Source: UBA8106 sp964569695 (GTDB lineage: Bacteria; Acidobacteriota; Vicinamibacteria; Vicinamibacterales; UBA823). From it: a stretch of DNA of 5,809 nt. The position numbers and the translations under genes were made by a program. This document shows, in pieces, positions 1 to 5,751 of the stretch; the first letter of the stretch is position 1; every line of letters starts with the position of its first letter. Where the stretch lies: positions 1 to 5,809 of the forward strand of contig CAZMUA010000037.1 of the NCBI GenBank assembly GCA_964569695.1. The letters run 5' to 3'. Below the pieces are notes generated by a model. The model saw only the letters and a program-made list of their open reading frames with translations, was not told the origin of the DNA and did no database searches.

Positions 1-2244
1 CATCCCTGTTGTCACCCTTTCATAGGCCAGTGCTCTCCATACTTGTTCGGGTGTAGCAGGCATTTCGACCTCCTGCGTACCTATAGCATCTGCCAGGGCG
101 TTCATGAATGCAGCTGGCGCCCCTAGACAACCGAGTTCACCCACTCCTTTAGCTCCAATTGTGTTGTTGTGTGTTGGAATGTCAGCCGAAAAAAGTTTAA
201 GTGGCGGGAAGTGATCAGCGCGCGGAATCGCGTATTCCATGAGCGAGCCTGAAATCATCTGACCAGCGTTGTGCTCGTATCGCACTTGTTCAAGCCATGC
301 CTGGCCAATGCCATGCACGATGCCCCCGTGAAGTTGACCGTCAACTATGGCCGGGTTGAGGCGCCGACCGACGTCGTTAACGCCTACGAATTGGCACAAC
401 CTGACCTCCCCTGTCTCGGGGTCGACTTCGACCTCGCACACATAGGCACCGTTAGGTATCGTGACGGCGTTACCCTCGAACTCAGCAAAGGCAGTGCAGT
501 CCCTAGGGTTGCTCCCACGCACAACTACCCCAAGCTCACCGATCCCGACACTCAGATTAGTACCCTTTACAGAGAAAAAGCCTGATTCGTATCGCACGTT
601 CTCACATAGAACATTAAGGGCTTCAGCCGCGTGAGACATGAGTTGCTTGACTAAGAGGTCGGCGGCACGCATGACAGTTGTTCCAGCACACTGGAGAGAC
701 TGCGAGCCTCCTGTAGATGCACCACGAGGTGGTAGCCGATCCGTGTCTCCCTGAATCACTTCGATGTTTTGAGGATCCACTCCAAGGTGCTCGCCAAGCA
801 GCTGAGCAAAAGCGGTCTCATGACCCTGACCTAACGCCTGTTGACCAACGTACACAACGAGTTGGCCGTTGGTGTCAATCTCGACCATTGATGTCTCTTC
901 GGTACCCGCACCGGCTGTGTGCAGATAGAGTCCAATTCCGAATCCCCTAAGCAACCCCATAGCATGGCTTTCTTCGCGACGGCTCTCAAAATTGTCCCAT
1001 GCTGCCTCGTGAAGGGCGTAATGCATAACTCCTGGGAAATCACCGCAGTCCCAGACTTCTCCATTCGGCGCGTGGTAAGGCATCTCTTCTGATGTGACGA
1101 GGTTTTGCATACGCAACGTCATCCGATCGGTTCTTAATTTCCGCGCCGCTTCATCAATCAGTCTTTCCATGAGGTGTACTCCCTCCGGTTTCCCTGCACC
1201 TCGGAAAGCATCCGTTGGTGTGGTGTGGGTGTAAGCAGCACGTATTGTGATGTCAACCTGAGGAATCCTATAAACATTAATCACCGTACGAGGAAATCCG
1301 AGAATTGGTGATGACGTTGCATATGACGAAGCATAGGCACCCATATTGCCGTGCGTGACACATCGAAGAGCGAGAATTCGTCCGGTCTCATCAAGTGCTA
1401 GCTCAGCGATACTTGAGTGATCGCGCGCTTGTGTGTCGGTGAGAAAGGCCTCACTTCTCGTGGCGACCCAGCGCACCGGCATCGCCAGCAATCGTGCCGC
1501 TACCAGCACCGCGATTTGTTCCGGATAATTCACAAGTTTCATACCAAAGCTTCCGCCAACGTCCTGTGTGACTACACGTAACCGTTCCTCGTCGATTCCG
1601 AGACTCGCGGCTACAAGGGTACGCATTAGATGTACGCCCTGGGTCTGAGTATCGAGTCGGTACACGCCTCGCATCCTGTCATAATTTCCAATTGCAGAAC
1701 GCGTCTCGAGCGGAAGGGCACTGATACGATTGTTCAATCTTTCTACCCGTACAACATGGGTGGCACATTGGAAAGCTTCACGGACAGCCGTCTCGTCACC
1801 AATACGTCGGACTACAGCAACTTCGTCACTTTTCGCAGGCTCGACCACAGCAGGCATAGGCTCATAATCGACATCGACGAGTTCAGCTGCGTCTAGAGCC
1901 GCTTCCAGGGATCTGGCAATGACCATTGCCACCGGATCACCTACGAATCGGACAGTCTCCAGGGCAAGTACGTGCCGCGTTGGGGCCCAGAATGGTCTCC
2001 CATCTGTGGAGTCCACGGGACGTGAGCACTGCATTGGCTTAACACCCTGCGCAACAAAGTCAGTACCTGTGAACACGGCGTTAACTTCGTTAACATCCAT
2101 TGCGGCTGATGAGTCAATTTTCACTAGACGAGCGTACGCATGATGAGAACGCACGAAAACCGCGTGCAGGGCACCGGTGTGATCGAGGTCCTCAATGAAA
2201 CAGCTCTTGCCACGGATCAAGCGGTCGTCTTCAACGCGGTGCAT
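1..2244 (-). CDS. Molybdopterin-binding large subunit of a xanthine dehydrogenase/CO dehydrogenase family hydroxylase (3' end outside window)
   Basis: Catalytic subunit of a molybdenum hydroxylase; the family uses a Mo-molybdopterin cofactor and water-derived oxygen to hydroxylate carbon next to N or a carbonyl, with FAD and 2Fe-2S partner subunits. 748 codons are visible without interruption. Residues 3-20 (RVEDDRLIRGKSCFIEDL) match the usual N-terminal block; later blocks are RFVGDPVAMVIA (99-110), QDVGGSFGMK (227-236), the substrate-pocket loop AFRGAGKPEG (346-355), LGQGHETAFAQLLGEHLG (471-488), and GAKGVGELG (698-706), whose Glu703 aligns with the catalytic glutamate. The CO dehydrogenase loop AYxCSFR is absent, so this is not form I CoxL. 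The ending TPEQVWRAL (731-739) is typical of the C-terminus, so few residues are missing. An in-frame TAA seven codons upstream and AGAGG 11 bases before the ATG fix the start; the N-terminus is slightly shorter than usual. Substrate unknown; FAD and Fe-S subunits are not in view. Confidence 0.94.
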   Translation of the reverse strand, partial: MHRVEDDRLIRGKSCFIEDLDHTGALHAVFVRSHHAYARLVKIDSSAAMDVNEVNAVFTGTDFVAQGVKPMQCSRPVDSTDGRPFWAPTRHVLALETVRFVGDPVAMVIARSLEAALDAAELVDVDYEPMPAVVEPAKSDEVAVVRRIGDETAVREAFQCATHVVRVERLNNRISALPLETRSAIGNYDRMRGVYRLDTQTQGVHLMRTLVAASLGIDEERLRVVTQDVGGSFGMKLVNYPEQIAVLVAARLLAMPVRWVATRSEAFLTDTQARDHSSIAELALDETGRILALRCVTHGNMGAYASSYATSSPILGFPRTVINVYRIPQVDITIRAAYTHTTPTDAFRGAGKPEGVHLMERLIDEAARKLRTDRMTLRMQNLVTSEEMPYHAPNGEVWDCGDFPGVMHYALHEAAWDNFESRREESHAMGLLRGFGIGLYLHTAGAGTEETSMVEIDTNGQLVVYVGQQALGQGHETAFAQLLGEHLGVDPQNIEVIQGDTDRLPPRGASTGGSQSLQCAGTTVMRAADLLVKQLMSHAAEALNVLCENVRYESGFFSVKGTNLSVGIGELGVVVRGSNPRDCTAFAEFEGNAVTIPNGAYVCEVEVDPETGEVRLCQFVGVNDVGRRLNPAIVDGQLHGGIVHGIGQAWLEQVRYEHNAGQMISGSLMEYAIPRADHFPPLKLFSADIPTHNNTIGAKGVGELGCLGAPAAFMNALADAIGTQEVEMPATPEQVWRALAYERVTTGM

Positions 2245-2254
2245 GAATGTTTCG

Positions 2255-2261
2255 ACCTCTT
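2255..2261 (-). promoter_or_regulatory. Ribosome binding site of the molybdenum hydroxylase gene
   Basis: Minus strand reads AAGAGGT, with AGAGG ending 11 bases before the ATG at 2244. The spacing is on the long side, but with an in-frame stop overlapping this site there is no upstream alternative start. Confidence 0.5.
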
Positions 2262-2311
2262 AGGCTAATCTGCAGTCATTATTTTTTCTAATAAAAGCAT
2301 CAAGTGTCCGT

Positions 2312-3322
2312 TCAAGTGCGGGTAGCTGCTCCAAGCATGCGAATACTCTCTTTCGGTGTTTCTCCGAGAATCGTTAAGGTTAGCTGTGTAACTCCTGAAC
2401 TGCCATGTTTCTTGATCTGCTCAACACATTCGCTTACGCTACCTGCCACTCCGTATGCATGTATGAACGAGTCATCGAGGGCCTTGCTGCCCGGGTCTCC
2501 TGCAGCGAGGCGTTCGAGAGCATAGTTGAAGATTTCGGGGTCGATCTCATTATTGTTTCGGATGGCTGCGATTGCAGTATTCGAAGAAGCGTAAGCCTTC
2601 CAGAATGCACCGAGAGTTTGCCCGATTGAATTGAGAGCGACCTCTTGAGCTTCCCTGCTGTCGCTGCCCACCGAACAAGGCAAGTATTTAGTGATCTCCG
2701 CAGGCATGGAACGAGCGGCCCGTGCGGCGCCCTTCTTCATGAGTTCAATCGCATTCCCTGTGAACGAAGGGGGACACATGTTTCCAATGAGCAGACCGTC
2801 TCCGAGTTCTCCGCACAATTGCAGCATCTTTTCACCCATCGCCGCTACATGAACTGGAATGTTTTCACGCCAAAGTGGAAATTCAAGATGAACATTTTCG
2901 GCAGAGAACATCTTGCCCTGATAGTTGACCTCTTGGCCAGAGAGAAGTGTACGGGTAATGTGCACAGCATCGCGAACAGCACTCAGTAGGCGCTCATGTG
3001 ATGTGATCTTCCCGATCCAGGTTGGAACCCCAGATCCGATTCCTAGGATAGCCCGCCCACGAGAAAGCTCGTCGAGAGCGCCTATCTCCATTGCCATGAG
3101 GGTTGGGTGTCGATTGTAGGGGTTGAAAACTCCTATGCCTAGTTCGATTGACTCGGTTGCAAGTGCACATGCGGATATCGCTGGCAGCACGCCGCGCTGG
3201 TATGGATTTTCTGCAAACCATATGGCACTGAAGCCATTTTCCTCCGCGCAGCGGGCAAGCTCAGCCGATCGACGTGCTTCCATTGCGCTATGCAGACGAA
3301 TTGCTAGTTTGGGTATTGCCAT
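2312..3322 (-). CDS. LLM class flavin/F420-dependent oxidoreductase (Mer-like, luciferase superfamily)
   Basis: 336-residue cytoplasmic TIM-barrel enzyme of the luciferase-like monooxygenase superfamily. Members use FMN or F420 to oxidise, reduce or oxygenate small organic molecules. Diagnostic blocks: AEENGFSAIWFAEN (26-39), NPYNRHPTLMAMEIGALDEL (67-86) followed by SRGRAILGIGSG (87-98), and AAMGEKMLQLCGELGDG (160-176). The NPYxRHP and GRxxLGxGSG pattern is that of the branch related to F420-dependent methylenetetrahydromethanopterin reductase (Mer), often annotated as such in bacteria that lack that pathway. Length is normal for the family and the frame is intact. The ATG fits the usual start just before the first beta strand (KLAIRLH, 5-11); its ribosome site is weak (AAAGAG five bases upstream). 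It lies 64 bases after the DUF3830 gene and 67 before the molybdenum hydroxylase, same strand, suggesting one pathway. F420 versus FMN use and the substrate cannot be decided from sequence alone. Confidence 0.93.
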   Translation of the reverse strand: MAIPKLAIRLHSAMEARRSAELARCAEENGFSAIWFAENPYQRGVLPAISACALATESIELGIGVFNPYNRHPTLMAMEIGALDELSRGRAILGIGSGVPTWIGKITSHERLLSAVRDAVHITRTLLSGQEVNYQGKMFSAENVHLEFPLWRENIPVHVAAMGEKMLQLCGELGDGLLIGNMCPPSFTGNAIELMKKGAARAARSMPAEITKYLPCSVGSDSREAQEVALNSIGQTLGAFWKAYASSNTAIAAIRNNNEIDPEIFNYALERLAAGDPGSKALDDSFIHAYGVAGSVSECVEQIKKHGSSGVTQLTLTILGETPKESIRMLGAATRT

Positions 3323-3337
3323 TTCAGCTCTTTGCTA

Positions 3338-3349
3338 GCTGTTTACAGC
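3338..3349. repeat. Short inverted repeat in the gap before the LLM gene
   Basis: GCTGT-TT-ACAGC, perfect five-base arms around a two-base centre, 15 bases upstream of the LLM oxidoreductase start. It is too tight to be a good hairpin and could be a small protein-binding site, but a twelve-base palindrome of this kind can occur by chance. Confidence 0.3.
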
Positions 3350-3386
3350 CTTCAACACTTAACGTGAGTGTGGATATAATAGGGGT

Positions 3387-3884
3387 TCATACGAACTGGA
3401 GGGAGAAAGGCCTTAAGCCAGTGAGACGAGTAAGCATGCACGCTTGCTGAAATTCTATGATTCGAGCCTCAATTATCGCGAACACTGATTCTCTGACCTT
3501 TCCGCTAGGCATTGCGGGACTCGCATCCCCGTAAAAGATGGTAAATTCATTGTGACCCACCGTAAAGCAGATATCTCCGGGTGCGGGAAAATAGGTGCTG
3601 TTCTCATGGGACTCTACACATGGCAGGTTCATAGCCTCAAGCGCACGGACACCGCTTCCTGACCATGCTGAGTGAATCAGATGTCCCTTGAAAGGAAGCA
3701 CCTTACGTAACGCACTTGCTATCTGAGGAACTGCCGTATCAAGCAAGACGGCTGAGAATGGCTCAAATCCTTCAATATCTAGCGTTAAACGAGAACTTGA
3801 GTTCTTGATCACCCTGTCAATGGGAGCAGGCCATACCTTCCCATACATAGCTAGCAACTCTTTCTCTTGATTACTCAAAGCCAT
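3387..3884 (-). CDS. DUF3830 family protein (cyclophilin-like fold), function unknown
   Basis: 165 residues. From about residue 31 it matches, from memory of the family, the DUF3830 pattern: a strand SRLTLDIEGF (31-40), the segment AVPQIASALRKVLPFKGHLI (51-70) followed by HSAWSGSG (71-78), then ENSTYFPAPGDICFT (94-108), and the strand FTIFYGDASP (114-123). The HxxWSG and YPAPGD-like blocks are the strongest evidence. The fold is related to cyclophilins, but the biochemical role is not established; such genes often sit in catabolic operons. No signal peptide or membrane segment is seen. The first 30 residues (MALSNQEKELLAMYGKVWPA onward) appear to extend beyond the core domain, yet the start is backed by GAGGG seven bases upstream. 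Preceded by the glutamate-cyclase-like gene (33-base gap) and followed by the LLM gene, almost certainly co-transcribed. The family call is good but not certain. Confidence 0.72.
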   Translation of the reverse strand: MALSNQEKELLAMYGKVWPAPIDRVIKNSSSRLTLDIEGFEPFSAVLLDTAVPQIASALRKVLPFKGHLIHSAWSGSGVRALEAMNLPCVESHENSTYFPAPGDICFTVGHNEFTIFYGDASPAMPSGKVRESVFAIIEARIIEFQQACMLTRLTGLRPFSLQFV

Positions 3885-3891
3885 TAGTTAT

Positions 3892-3896
3892 CCCTC
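3892..3896 (-). promoter_or_regulatory. Ribosome binding site of the DUF3830 gene
   Basis: Minus strand GAGGG, seven bases before the ATG at 3884. This is the best Shine-Dalgarno in the window and decides the start against an internal in-frame ATG at codon 13. Confidence 0.65.
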
Positions 3897-3917
3897 ATTC
3901 TTAGGTTCTTCATTAAA

Positions 3918-4925
3918 CTACTCGGGAGTTTGGGCGAGTGTCCGGAGCATAGTTAGTACACCAAGATCGGTCGCAATCGGCATCCCATCTGATCCAGGAT
4001 CTGTCCAATCCGACAAGCCGTTTCGACCTCCGGCAAGGGCGCAAGCACGGATCGTCCACTCCAGAACATTCACATTCGGCATCAAACCGGCATCCTCCAA
4101 CTCCAATGCAAGAGCAGTCGCAACCCCATACGCGCCCCAGTTTGAAACTGCCGCCATCACAAGAACATCTGCTGTCTCGACTGCAGCGATACCTTCTCCA
4201 CAGGTCATGCAACGGCGCTCCTCGCCGAGAACACGGTTCACTTCGTCGTGAATCATTCCAGATCCAGTTTCGTTTCCGGCATCTGCGATGGCAATGCTAG
4301 TACATCCACGGTCCCGTGCCTGAGAAAGAAGCACATCGGTCATTGCAGTGGTTTCTCCTAGCTCGATGGCACCTAAGCTGTGTGTCTTTCCAGCTACGTT
4401 CCTTCCTGGTCGCTCGATTGCAATTATCGCTCTCGGTGAGAGCATTTTCAGAAGTCGTTCCGCCTCAAAAGATGCTTCTTCCAGTCGAACCGGGAACTCA
4501 ATGACACTCGCCGCTTTTCCCTTGCCGACTCGAGCCGATTTGAGAGCATTCTCAAGAGGGATAACGTTGAATCCACCACCACATAAAGTCTGACTTACCA
4601 ACGGAATCTGTCCTTTATCTGTCACCACAACTGGCACTACACCAAAGGCTTGCTCGAGTACTCGAGCAAGGAATGCTGTACCGACCGGTCCGTCTTGTTC
4701 TCCGACTCCAAGAATCGGAGAAAAGAACCCTGTGATGAACAAAATTGGCTCCCCGCGTGTGTCAGTGAACGCACTCTTGAGTCGATCTGCAGCAAGTCGG
4801 CATAGCGGGCCTCCCTGTGCGAATCTGGCGGCTTTGTATAGTGCAGGAAAGAAGGGTCGGACGTTCAGGTCACAGGTTACCAATCGATCGATTTGTTCGG
4901 CTGCTAGCTCGATGTCCACGTCCAA
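3918..4925 (-). CDS. DUF4392 / D-glutamate cyclase-like domain protein
   Basis: 335 residues, related to the C-terminal catalytic domain of D-glutamate cyclase (human C14orf159/DGLUCY), which converts D-glutamate to 5-oxo-D-proline; bacterial relatives are mostly uncharacterised. Family blocks visible: ILFITGFFSP (61-70), GEQDGPVGTAFLARVL (75-90), VPVVVTDKG (97-105), AIERPGRN (169-176), and the glycine-rich IAIADAGNETGSGMI (211-225), followed by the conserved late block AAVSNWGAYG (258-267). No signal peptide or membrane segment, so cytoplasmic. First gene of the putative operon, 33 bases before DUF3830. The start is TTG: no ATG exists in frame between an upstream TGA (near 5000) and this point, and IELAAEQIDRLV near the beginning resembles the N-terminus of relatives. 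No clear Shine-Dalgarno precedes it; GTG at 4919 is an alternative. The actual substrate is unknown and D-glutamate is only a lead. Confidence 0.87.
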   Translation of the reverse strand: MDVDIELAAEQIDRLVTCDLNVRPFFPALYKAARFAQGGPLCRLAADRLKSAFTDTRGEPILFITGFFSPILGVGEQDGPVGTAFLARVLEQAFGVVPVVVTDKGQIPLVSQTLCGGGFNVIPLENALKSARVGKGKAASVIEFPVRLEEASFEAERLLKMLSPRAIIAIERPGRNVAGKTHSLGAIELGETTAMTDVLLSQARDRGCTSIAIADAGNETGSGMIHDEVNRVLGEERRCMTCGEGIAAVETADVLVMAAVSNWGAYGVATALALELEDAGLMPNVNVLEWTIRACALAGGRNGLSDWTDPGSDGMPIATDLGVLTMLRTLAQTPE

Positions 4926-4952
4926 ACTTTTTACTTGGAAAATTGTATTCCA

Positions 4953-4976
4953 CCGGCGGCAATATCTCTGCCCCGG
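4953..4976 (-). promoter_or_regulatory. GC-rich hairpin in the predicted 5' leader of the operon
   Basis: On the minus strand CCGG-GGCA, a seven-base loop (GAGATAT), TGCC, one bulged G, then CCGG: an eight-base-pair GC-rich stem. It ends 27 bases before the TTG start and lies inside the leader predicted from the promoter at 5016-5044. No U-run follows, so it is not an intrinsic terminator. It could stabilise the leader or affect translation of a gene that lacks an obvious ribosome site. No known riboswitch class is recognised. Confidence 0.4.
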
Positions 4977-5015
4977 CTCGAATTGTGGTATAGGTTTGGC
5001 TCAGTTGAACGCGTG

Positions 5016-5044
5016 AGTATGTTAAGAAAATCAAAATGTGTCAA
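5016..5044 (-). promoter_or_regulatory. Candidate sigma-70-type promoter of the leftward four-gene operon
   Basis: The minus strand has a perfect -35 box TTGACA (5039-5044), a 17-base spacer, and CATACT (5016-5021), which matches four of six -10 positions including the key A2 and T6. Transcription would begin near 5009, giving a leader of about 84 bases before the TTG at 4925. Position, strand and spacing all fit the first gene. The imperfect -10 keeps this a candidate. Confidence 0.45.
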
Positions 5045-5055
5045 GGGAACATTTT
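5033..5055. repeat. Inverted repeat spanning the -35 box (possible operator)
   Basis: Perfect seven-base arms AAAATGT (5033-5039) and ACATTTT (5049-5055) separated by nine bases. The -35 box at 5039-5044 lies between and partly within the arms. A centre-to-centre distance of 16 bases suits a dimeric regulator contacting two turns of DNA. No regulator gene is visible in the window. Confidence 0.35.
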
Positions 5056-5247
5056 CAAGGATGCTATGACATCATTCGGTAGTTTGGCGAATTTGAAATT
5101 AGTCCTGCCTCACTAAAATTGGTACATAAGATGAGTTAGTATCTTGAAAACTCACTGCCAGAAATGGGAAAATTATTTCAATCATTTTCGTTTGGCTATT
5201 CGGGATAAAAATGCGAATAACTACTTTATGTAATTTGGAATGGCCAT

Positions 5248-5278
5248 GGGTGCCTCCTGGGCCTATCCCGGAGCATCC
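5248..5278. repeat. GC-rich imperfect hairpin
   Basis: Arms GGGTGC-c-TCC-t-GGG and CCC-GGA-GCATCC pair over twelve positions (one G-U wobble) with two single-base bulges; the apical loop is about CCTAT and one arm boundary is ambiguous. It sits in a GC-rich patch inside AT-rich spacer. No T-run follows on either strand, which argues against a Rho-independent terminator. It may be a dispersed palindromic element or part of a structured RNA. Confidence 0.45.
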
Positions 5279-5295
5279 AGTTCCTGCATCTGGAT
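5275..5295. repeat. Second inverted repeat, overlapping the previous hairpin
   Basis: ATCCAG (5275-5280) and CTGGAT (5290-5295) are perfect six-base complements around a nine-base loop. The left arm shares bases with the 3' arm of the hairpin at 5248-5278, so the two structures are mutually exclusive. Confidence 0.4.
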
Positions 5296-5489
5296 CAGGG
5301 GTGGAATTGAATCCTATTTAAGAGTTCCTTTCTAAGGTTGTGGGGCAGGACTTTCTTTCTTGGACTTATTTATTAGAGTTATTAAAGACCGATTTTCACT
5401 AGTAGCTCGAAACAGACTTTTTCTAACTTACCAAAGGCTTAAACAATTATTATGACTTTTAATGAGTTTTTTCAGTTTTATGCCGGCTG

Positions 5490-5509
5490 TGGAAGATACT
5501 GTTCTTCCA
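5490..5509. repeat. Small perfect hairpin
   Basis: TGGAAGA, a six-base loop (TACTGT), then TCTTCCA: a perfect seven-base-pair stem. There is no T-run on the 3' side of either strand and no gene end nearby, so it is not called a terminator. Confidence 0.35.
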
Positions 5510-5751
5510 AAACCTTGCGGGATTTTCCTCTTTTGAAAAAACTATTCATTGAACGAAATCTTTGAAACCGCCCTTCGATACAGTTGATTTTCCTCTAGTT
5601 CTTCGAAGTCCAAAGATATTTAAAGATCACTTTCCTCGAAAGGGAACTTTACATTCGCGACCGAGACAGTAGCATATTTATATTGGATGTATAAGATTAG
5701 TAATTGCATCCTTCTAGGCCTGTCGATGTCGTGTAATTGGATCGAGGCGGT

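Larger units (their letters stand above)
5056..5751. other. AT-rich intergenic region without a supported gene
   Basis: About 700 bases, clearly richer in A/T than the coding part. All frames are broken into short pieces with no credible start plus ribosome site and no family motif. It holds the GC-rich palindromic island (5240-5305), a hairpin (5490-5509), a repeated gattttcctct (5521-5531 and 5586-5596), and an AT-rich stretch with TATAAG at 5690-5695 that could be a -10 for the gene starting at 5752, but with no good -35. No tRNA, rRNA or CRISPR pattern is seen. Confidence 0.6.

Noticed and set aside
271..585. 104-codon open frame on the plus strand
   Set aside because: It is antisense to the intact molybdenum hydroxylase gene, whose conserved motifs lie on the other strand; it has no family features of its own.
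1..2244. Calling the molybdenum enzyme form I CO dehydrogenase (coxL)
   Set aside because: The diagnostic AYxCSFR loop is absent and AFRGAGKPEG occupies the region, so the gene symbol was left empty.
2262..2311. Internal promoter in the AT-rich gap before the molybdenum hydroxylase gene
   Set aside because: TTGATG and AATAAT can be found on the minus strand, but only 14 bases apart, too close for a normal sigma-70 promoter; the AT-rich sequence makes such matches easy.
3913..4212. Minus-strand 99-codon frame rich in Cys, Arg and Asp
   Set aside because: It overlaps the DUF4392 gene out of frame, and its odd composition is that of a shifted reading of that gene.
5102..5317. Minus-strand frame open for 72 codons, including a stretch reading STPDPDAGTGCSGIGPGG
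   Set aside because: No ATG until late in the frame, no ribosome site, and no family match; the first part is a translation of the palindromic GC island and the rest is low-complexity AT-rich sequence. Most likely chance.
5240..5335. Plus-strand 31-residue open frame starting MAMGASWAYPG
   Set aside because: No Shine-Dalgarno and it coincides with the GC-rich hairpin island, whose base composition alone keeps the frame open. Not supported as a gene.
5490..5509. Intrinsic terminator at the small perfect hairpin
   Set aside because: No T-run follows the stem on either strand and no gene ends nearby, so it is kept only as a structural repeat.
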